A stretch of DNA of 12,874 nt. It comes from Larix sibirica. Its lineage: Eukaryota; Streptophyta; Pinopsida; Pinales; Pinaceae. The translations under genes and the position numbers were made by a program. Within the stretch, counting starts at the first letter, position 1. Each line of letters opens with the position of its first letter. The notes below the pieces were generated by a model, which searched no databases, was not told the DNA's origin, and was given only the letters and a program-made list of their open reading frames with translations. Of this stretch, positions 7,592-12,874 are shown one piece after another. The stretch is taken from NCBI GenBank assembly GCA_004151065.3, contig NWUY0300013621.1, positions 54,875 through 67,748 of the forward strand, read 5' to 3'.

Positions 7592-8590
7592 AGCTTATCT
7601 GCCTCTGTTATAGGCTACGTCACTGGATTCAGCGATTTTGAAGGTTGAAGTTCGAAATTCACCCAATTTCATGGGTAAACAAATTTAAATGATTAAGTTA
7701 GCTGAATATCATGGTGAACTTCAAAACAAATTCGAATTCAAATTTGGGTCGATTAAAATTTCTTGAAATTCATTGGAATTCGCTTGAAAGTTGTGTTTAG
7801 ATTCGTTGGAATTCGCTTGAAATCCTAGCCCACGTTCCAGTTCTAACTTCCGTTGACTACCGCCCGCTTTTTAGTGAAGATTGCTGCTCGCTTCCAGTGA
7901 AGATTGCTGCCTACATTCTAGTGAAGAGCCCACCCACATTCTAGTTTGAGTCTGCCTGGAGTGCCCACTGCCTAGTCAGCAGTTGAAGTTTCACTGGCTC
8001 GCTGCTCTACTTGAGTGACGAGTCTTGAACCCAGCACCCTTGCCCTCCAGTCTCCATAGTCACTCGAACCAACAAACCAGGTGATTAAAACACATACACT
8101 GTAAGCCTGCATGCTGTATTGAACCAGATCTTTCAAACGCATATGCTGTAGACATCATCCTTGCTAACTTTGATCATGGCATATATGATGGTCAAGACTC
8201 AAAACCCTTATTCACTTTATTTTCATTAGTTAACAAACATCCTATTTTTACCAAGTCAAAGTTCTTGTTTTAGCAAGTGTATTTACTCACTACTGTCCTA
8301 AAAGACCTAGTTTGACCTCCTTTTATAACTGACATTCTTGCCAGTAATATCAAGCAAAAAAGCTAATCGACTGCCTTTATTCTAATTAGCAATTTGGCTA
8401 TTACAATCAAGCCTTAAAGCCTAGTCAATGGTTTATCCATGCATTCAGACTAATCCTGAAAGCTAAGTTGACTTTGCCAAGCCAAACTTAGACTAATCAT
8501 GTGTTTAATGAGCATATTGAATTTTATTAAAAAAATTCATATATTTTTTTTATTTTCAAATTTTATAGTCTCCAGAATTTACAGCTGAAT
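7592..8590. other. Non-coding stretch with short direct repeats
   Basis: No gene was seen. TTGGAATTCGCTTGAAA occurs at 7773 and 7806. AGTGAAGATTGCTGC occurs at 7873 and 7896, with a shortened AGTGAAG at 7920. The part from about 7830 to 8060 is noticeably richer in G and C than its surroundings, suggesting an inserted piece of different origin. Confidence 0.5.
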
Positions 8591-8860
8591 TTAATGCCAA
8601 ATTTTATCACAAAAATTTTCATTGCTGAAATTTTGACGAACTTCAAGATCATCGAATTCAAAAACAAATTCAAACCAGGTGACTTAGGTTATAGGTTCCC
8701 CCCTTTGATGGAGAAAAAGGAGTCAAAGAGAGAGTTACCTGAGCACTTAGGAACCCATGCTCCCACAGTTACCGGATTCGGCCCTAGGCCTAACCCTACC
8801 CAAATCAGATTCTCAGATTCTTCCACCTCATTTAGACAAATCTAAAGTTGTTTACAAAGG
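8591..8860. other. Unassigned stretch with an 83-codon open frame
   Basis: A plus-strand frame from 8594 to 8845 is open, but its product shows no family feature and its 5' half is low-complexity AT-rich sequence. I do not consider it a gene. Confidence 0.4.
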
Positions 8861-8948
8861 ATAAATGTAGGATAGTTAGCATTAATCAAGGTTAGGGTAG
8901 GATAAAATCATAAATGTAGGATAGTTAGGGTTAATCAAGGTTAGGGTT
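8861..8948. repeat. Direct repeat, two 39-bp copies 49 bp apart
   Basis: The segment starting ATAAATGTAGGATAGTTAG and ending GGTTAGGGT occurs at 8861-8899 and 8910-8948 with few differences. The TTAGGG words inside are not arranged as the plant telomere repeat. Confidence 0.75.
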
Positions 8949-9482
8949 CCGAATCCCCGATTCCTAATTTTGGGATGAGTGTTGTAGCCGTATCGGATTC
9001 TTCAGCCGATTCCGATCGCACCCACGGTTCGTGTAACCTTGTTCTTCATTATAAATAACTTGCAACATATCTCAAATTTGAAACAACATATGCTATAACA
9101 ACATGAAAATATAATGTAATAGGTAAGTATTGGTTTATGGGCCCATTGTATGTAATTTTTATGCTTCTTGATTAAGTAATAAGTTATGGGCTCATGATCT
9201 CAATGTATGTAAGTAATGTGTGTTAAACTTCACATTTATTTAAAAGATTATGTGGAAAAATAGTCACAAATTTATTTGAAATGATTTCTTAACTTTTGTG
9301 TATCCAAGTTTTACTTTGTTTTGCTTTGCAAAATCCTTTTTTAGATGTGAGTTGAGTTTGCATTTATTTATAGGAAAAAAATTATAGGCAGGAAATACAC
9401 TTATTTTAATTGAAATTTTGCTTTTATCTTAACAATTAAATTTTAATAATAACATTTCCTGAAGCTTTAAAAGATAAAAATA
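8949..9482. other. AT-rich non-coding stretch
   Basis: I see no exon, RNA gene or clear repeat here. It is presumably intron or upstream DNA of the stress-protein gene. Confidence 0.5.
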
Positions 9483-9754
9483 GTAAATATATTCAACTTT
9501 ACTGTACTGTATCCTTACTATGCTGATATTTGCCCAATTTCCAATTCCATGTAAATATATTCAACTTTACTGTACTGTATCCTTACTATGTTGATATTTG
9601 CCCAATTTCCAATTCCATGTAAATATATTCAACTTTACTGTACTGTATCCTTACGATGTTGATATTTGCCCAATTTCCAATTCCATGTAAATATATTCAA
9701 CTTTACTGTACTGTATCCCTACTATGTTGATATTTTCCCAATTTCGAATTCCAT
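9483..9754. repeat. Minisatellite, four copies of 68 bp
   Basis: Unit starts fall at 9483, 9551, 9619 and 9687, exactly 68 bases apart. Copies differ at only a few positions (for example ACTATGCTG, ACTATGTTG, ACGATGTTG), so the array is recent. It ends at 9754, where a fifth copy would diverge after its first base. It lies 214 bases before the stress-protein exon, so it is probably intronic. Open frames through it are a by-product of the repetition. Confidence 0.95.
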
Positions 9755-9968
9755 GCGAATTTCCATACAGGAACTCCCAATACAGCCGAAAACTATGATT
9801 TGCACTGTTTACAAGGTCTATTTTTTTTCCTTTCGATTCAAAGAAATGGAAATTCCAATCACATAAAAAGTAGTTAGCTCGCTAAATTTCCTAGCTAGCT
9901 ATCATGTATTATTTTACTTGTCGGGTGTGTTTATAGCAAAATCTCCATTACTCTCTTATCTCTCGCAG

Positions 9969-10087
9969 ATTCCATGCGAAGGTATGGTTGTTACAGGGCC
10001 AACAGAACAAAAAGTTTGTGAGGGATTACAAACTTTACAAGCTGACGCAGTTGTCACTGGGAGCTATGGGCGTGGCACGTTTGCAAG
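9969..10087 (+). CDS. Universal stress protein, penultimate exon
   Basis: The exon follows a pyrimidine-rich acceptor (CTTATCTCTCGCAG) and ends at the donor AAG/GTAAGT. It encodes 39 codons plus two bases, beginning IPCEGMVVTGPTEQKVCEGL and continuing through LQADAVVTGSYGRGTFA. This is the late part of the UspA alpha/beta fold. The segment DAVVTGSYGRG is the last-but-one strand and the first half of the nucleotide-binding motif G-2X-G-9X-G(S/T). The frame is phase 0 at its start, so an upstream exon is required; a start at the internal ATG (9984) would lack half the fold. The N-terminal exons (normally carrying a V-A-x-D nucleotide-binding start) were not found to the left. Plant members are small, mostly cytoplasmic ATP-binding proteins linked to abiotic stress. 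Confidence 0.88.
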
Positions 10088-10493
10088 GTAAGTTGCAAGT
10101 GATTGATTATCCCCCTTCAATTCCTTTTCTTTAGTTTCAAACAGCTTAGCATAAATGCAGTACAATACTTATAAGCAGTTGCTTGAATTTTTTTTCTGGC
10201 TCAAGTTGTTTTGGAAAAGTGTAGTGTCTTGGTGGCTTATTGTTTATTTTTACAAAACAGATTTCTAAATTGTTGTAAAGCTTGCTTCGTCTAAAAATGA
10301 AATTTCTCTCAAATTTCCTAATATGCTTGCTATTTTCTTAATAGATCACCGTTCATGATGCATCTTTGCACTTACATTGTGTGGACTACCTGTTCAGATT
10401 TCCTTGACGCCTTTAGATCTTTACAGTGTTGCATATTCATGGCGGCCTGGTTGTTTACTAAATTGATATTTTCCTATATAAATTTGTATGCAG
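10088..10493 (+). other. Last intron of the universal stress protein gene
   Basis: This 406-base intron runs from GTAAGT to TATGCAG and splits an arginine codon (AG/G). The open frame at 10355-10552 spans intron and exon in the wrong frame and is not coding. Confidence 0.85.
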
Positions 10494-10647
10494 GACATTA
10501 CTTGGAAGTGTCACTGATTATCTTTCCCACCATAGCCCTTGCCCACTTATAGTGGTGAAGATGCAAAAGCAAAAGGAAGGAGACGTGGCAAAACGAAAAG
10601 AAGAAAATATTGGAGATGATGCCTACCAACACCAACATGCCATTTGA
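10494..10647 (+). CDS. Universal stress protein, terminal exon
   Basis: It completes the split Arg codon and reads TLLGSVTDYLSHHSPCPLIV, then VKMQKQ and a charged Lys/Glu tail, ending DDAYQHQHAI at TGA (10645-10647). Together with the previous exon it gives G-S-Y-G, nine residues, then G-S, an exact fit to the ATP-binding G-2X-G-9X-G(S/T) of UspA-type proteins. The HHSPCPLIVVK run is the final beta strand typical of plant members. About 90 residues are visible of the roughly 160 usual for the family. The hydrophilic tail after VVK, about 30 residues, is longer than in many members. No stop or frameshift is present, so this end of the gene looks functional. Confidence 0.9.
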
Positions 10648-10748
10648 AATGCAAACCCAAAAGAATCTTTTGATGGTTTAATAATCTTTTTCATGTAATT
10701 GGATTTGGATAGTAGGAATGCTCTAATTGTGTTTTATGAGCATATATT

Positions 10749-10776
10749 TGTAAATAAATGGATTTGGCTTAATAAA
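10749..10776 (+). terminator. Polyadenylation signals of the universal stress protein gene
   Basis: Two AATAAA hexamers at 10753-10758 and 10771-10776 lie 106 and 124 bases after the stop. TGTAAATA at 10749-10756 overlaps the first and also fits the Pumilio-site form UGUANAUA, though UGUA is common upstream of plant poly(A) sites. The cleavage site is not determinable from sequence. Confidence 0.65.
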
Positions 10777-10786
10777 TGGAACTTCC

Positions 10787-10922
10787 ATGCCATGTCACTG
10801 TCAGAATGTGGGTGTGGGTCTCTAATAAGAGTGAAGTTACAGTTGAATTTTTAATCTTTTTATGCCATGCCACTTTGAGAATGTGGATATGCTTAGTGTG
10901 GATGTCTAATAAGCATTGAAAC
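10787..10922. repeat. Diverged direct repeat after the stress-protein gene
   Basis: ATGCCATGTCACTGTCAGAATG... (10787-10838) and ATGCCATGCCACTTTGAGAATG... (10862-10922) share their start and the later TCTAATAAG. The second copy has an insertion. It is non-coding and close to the expected 3' end of the transcript. Confidence 0.6.
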
Positions 10923-11858
10923 TTTTGTGCTTCAACTTATTGTCAACTATTTTTTTTTTCCAAAGCATTTATAGTTCTCGATTAGACCAGAATCTGTATG
11001 TTTATTAATATACAAGATGTGCATATCCGTTTTTCAATTATGAAAGACACCTAAACTATAAACCTCCTGTATACAGGAATAATTGATTATAGCGTTATGA
11101 TATCATTACTTCATCATTATGATTATGTAGCTTTTCACAGTTTGTCATTGTTCTTTTTTGGACTTCAATGTTTTTTTGTCATTGTTTTATGGACTTCAAA
11201 CCGTTTCAGAGTTTAGTAGTTTAAAATCCTGAAATTATACTAGAACAGAAATATAACATTTTATCTAAATCCGTACGTAAAATCTTACGTAAGGTCTTCC
11301 CTAAAATACTTAAAGATTTGCTCAGTTAGTTTAAGGTATTGAAGGTGTTATTCATTTACATCATCCCAAAAGTTAATTATCCACGTGAACTCGCAAAACC
11401 AATGTATTGAAAGGCTCTGTTACGAGAAATGGAAGGGGGTCTCGTTCAGGTGAAAAAACGCTCTAGAAACGACAACAACGAGACGAGAAACATTTTCTTA
11501 ACGGCCATTCTCGGTTTTGGGTGTGACTGGGAGCAACTCCTCTCATGCTTTTGTTTTTTCTGCATCTGTTGGTCGACCCGGTGGCCCCTGAACCAAGGAC
11601 GCATGTTGTGAGGTGCCAAGTGGTTACTTACTCACATTGTACAAGGGGTTCCATACCAAAAGTCAAAGTCTAAAAGTTATGAGAGATGGTCCATATTCTT
11701 CCTTAATTTTCGTTCACATTTATATATGGAAAGATACAGCACTTTCAAATGAGATTGTTGAATTAAAGCAAAAGCAACATCATTGCGTTTCTACCACATC
11801 CTGTTGATTCTAATGAACATCCATCATTATTGGTGGTCATTACGGAGCTTATCCCCGT
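10923..11858. other. Non-coding stretch, no gene seen
   Basis: AT-rich to about 11400. Then a more GC-balanced piece (about 11420-11660) carries CGAGACGAGAAAC-type words and the only GTCGAC outside the left block. Short plus-strand open frames at 11429-11611 and 11613-11807 show no family features. The piece may be a fragment of an unidentified repeat. Confidence 0.45.
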
Positions 11859-11926
11859 GGATATCAAGTGAAGCCTTAACATTCAGAGGAAGGGATATCA
11901 AGTGAACATAAGGGGATATCAAGTGA
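11859..11926. repeat. Three copies of GGATATCAAGTGA
   Basis: The 13-mer lies at 11859, 11893 and 11914. The first and third copies are followed by similar text ending TTTAACATT or CTTAACATT, so a longer unit was probably duplicated and trimmed. Confidence 0.85.
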
Positions 11927-12063
11927 GGTCTTTAACATTGAAATATAGTATAGAAATCTGACCCAGAATATTTTACTTCAATTTATAGAACCATTAAGCT
12001 AGCCCACTAATTATTTATTTTATTTCCATCTATTTTCCAGAGTATCTACCTCAGTGGGAACAT

Positions 12064-12081
12064 TATATATATATATATATA
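12064..12081. repeat. (TA)9 microsatellite
   Basis: Nine TA dinucleotides in a row. Confidence 0.95.
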
Positions 12082-12088
12082 AGAGACT

Positions 12089-12130
12089 GAAACCAATAGG
12101 AGTTTGTATGAAACCAATAGGAGTTTGTAT
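12089..12130. repeat. Perfect tandem duplication, 2 x 21 bp
   Basis: The unit GAAACCAATAGG...TTTGTAT (21 bases) is repeated without change at 12089-12109 and 12110-12130, directly after the TA run. The identity points to a recent slippage or repair event. Confidence 0.95.
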
Positions 12131-12152
12131 TAGAAGAGAAGGAAATAAGCTT

Positions 12153-12314
12153 TTAAGAGGATGCTTTCGCTGCTTCTTTCTCATTCAACGTCCACTGCAT
12201 CATTACCAGGGCCGCTTCCAGCGGTTCAACGTGAGCCTCCAAGGCTTCACCCTGAGCTCGTTGTTGTTCCAAGTCTGCTCCCATAACCTCCAGTTGGTAA
12301 TTGACATCGCCCCG
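12153..12314 (-). pseudogene. Coiled-coil-coding fragment, family unknown
   Basis: The minus strand is open for 53 codons between a stop at 12315-12317 and a stop at 12153-12155. The translation is rich in Leu, Glu, Ala and Gln with heptad-like spacing (QLEVMGADLEQQRAQGEALE, later LNEKEAAKAS). The only early Met is at 12282-12284. The local GC content is clearly higher than the flanks, as for an exon or a retroelement coding scrap. Similar Glu/Ala-rich coils occur in plant retrotransposon gag-like proteins, but I do not recognise the family. No splice sites were convincingly identified. It is not an obvious whole gene. Confidence 0.4.
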
Positions 12315-12744
12315 TTACATGAGTTAGGCGTGCTCCTCACATTTCTACCATTGTTATATCATAATAACATAATGTTATTGTATTATAATATAATAATATA
12401 TTATAATAATAAAAATCTAATAATATTATGAGTTGGACATGCAACAATCAAAGATTTGAGTCTTGTTTCTATTAAGTAATATTTAATTATATATACACTT
12501 TAACTTATTTAAAGAATTGAAATATAGTTAAACATATAAAGGGAAACCAGTTCTAAGGGCATTCAATTCTTATCTAAGGTGGGAATTCTTGAAGATGATC
12601 ATATGGGCAGTTTCAGATGGAAATCGATAAAAGAATTGGAAATTCATGAGCTTTGCAAACGTAATGCAACGGGTTCATATTGGGGCCTAATCGTTGTGGT
12701 TTTTGTTATTTTTCTAGAATCGGATAGGTATTTCTGCATAGGCC
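12315..12744. other. AT-rich stretch, no gene seen
   Basis: Positions 12345-12430 are almost pure A/T with overlapping palindromes such as TATAATATAATAATATATTA. The plus-strand open frame 12579-12761 has no family features. Confidence 0.5.
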
Positions 12745-12794
12745 TAGTGTTTGGCATGTAGGAGTCGTCTAGTATTTGGCATGTAGGAGTCATC
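12745..12794. repeat. Tandem duplication, 2 x 25 bp
   Basis: TAGTGTTTGGCATGTAGGAG... (12745-12769) is repeated at 12770-12794 with two G-to-A differences. Confidence 0.9.
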
Positions 12795-12818
12795 CAGATT
12801 ACCTCTCAGATTTAGGAG

Positions 12819-12852
12819 ATTCACTTTAATAAAGTGAACTATTAAAGTGAAT
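12819..12852. repeat. Perfect 12-bp inverted repeat
   Basis: ATTCACTTTAAT (12819-12830) and ATTAAAGTGAAT (12841-12852) enclose ten bases that themselves repeat AAAGTGAA. It is close to the right window edge and could be a transposon end, but no partner is visible. Confidence 0.7.
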
Positions 12853-12874
12853 GTACTTTTGTAATTACTTTATG

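Noticed and set aside
7505-7612. Minus-strand exon reading ADKLPFEDAAHFANQLVAWF
   Set aside because: Protein-like, but no family was recognised and the donor after it (GTTTTTC) is poor. The plus-strand RNase H reading explains more. It is left as a question in the findings.
7980-8070. Minus-strand B-box-like GGGTTCAAGACTC suggesting a second SINE or tRNA
   Set aside because: No matching A box at the right distance and no cloverleaf arms.
8870-8950. Interstitial telomere repeat
   Set aside because: GGTTAGGG words are present but not in tandem as the plant TTTAGGG unit; they belong to a 39-bp direct repeat.
9666-9866. Plus-strand 66-codon frame
   Set aside because: It is a by-product of translating the last minisatellite unit into flanking DNA.
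10355-10552. Plus-strand 65-codon frame
   Set aside because: It crosses the last intron into the stress-protein exon in a different frame; the spliced reading is clearly correct.
11429-11807. Two successive plus-strand small frames
   Set aside because: No domain features. The first is mostly a GAGACGAGAAAC-type repeat-like sequence.
1-12874. CRISPR arrays, bacterial operons, ribosomal or transfer RNA genes
   Set aside because: Introns, plant-type transposons and absence of compact gene order rule out a prokaryotic reading. No rRNA or complete tRNA fold was seen.

Overview
The window is nuclear DNA from a flowering plant, seen from three lines of evidence. Canonical GT-AG introns interrupt two plant gene fragments, the base composition is AT-rich, and the sequence holds decayed plant-type transposable elements (a hAT transposase, a tRNA-derived SINE and a possible LINE RNase H scrap). 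I cannot name the species. One ambiguous base (N, position 3125) suggests a draft assembly.

Layout. Positions 1 to about 2990 form a distinct block with no recognisable gene. It is crowded with GTCGAC, CGACCA and TGGTCG words and with short hairpins, and looks like the interior of a non-autonomous or decayed DNA transposon that enters from the left. From about 3109 to 4365 lies a dead hAT-type transposase on the + strand, interrupted by a SINE (3614-3849) with good Pol III A and B boxes. Two consecutive minus-strand exons (4954-5459, then 4689-4742) encode the N-terminal region and the entry to the cold-shock domain of a DIS3-like exonuclease 2 (DIS3L2/SOV). The next exon is not visible to the left, so the hAT, the SINE and the GTCGAC-rich block either sit in a very long intron or mark a truncated gene copy.

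From 5460 to 9968 I see no convincing gene. This stretch holds a 27-bp-arm inverted repeat (6721-6842), a 97-bp tandem duplication (7103-7300), a possible LINE RNase H scrap (7505-7591), several short direct repeats and a four-copy 68-bp minisatellite (9483-9754). At 9969-10087 and 10494-10647 lie the last two exons of a plus-strand universal stress protein (UspA-fold) gene, with the nucleotide-binding motif intact and two AATAAA signals after the stop codon. From 10648 to the end there are no recognisable genes except a short minus-strand coiled-coil-coding scrap (12153-12314), plus many short duplications and AT-rich low-complexity DNA.

The two gene fragments work in unrelated processes, cytoplasmic RNA decay and stress response. 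Their layout is odd. The missing 5' exons of the minus-strand DIS3L2 must lie to the right, and those of the plus-strand stress-protein gene to the left, so the two would overlap or be nested unless one or both are fragments. I saw no novel enzymatic system. The least explained part is the GTCGAC/CGACCA-rich, hairpin-rich block at the left end.
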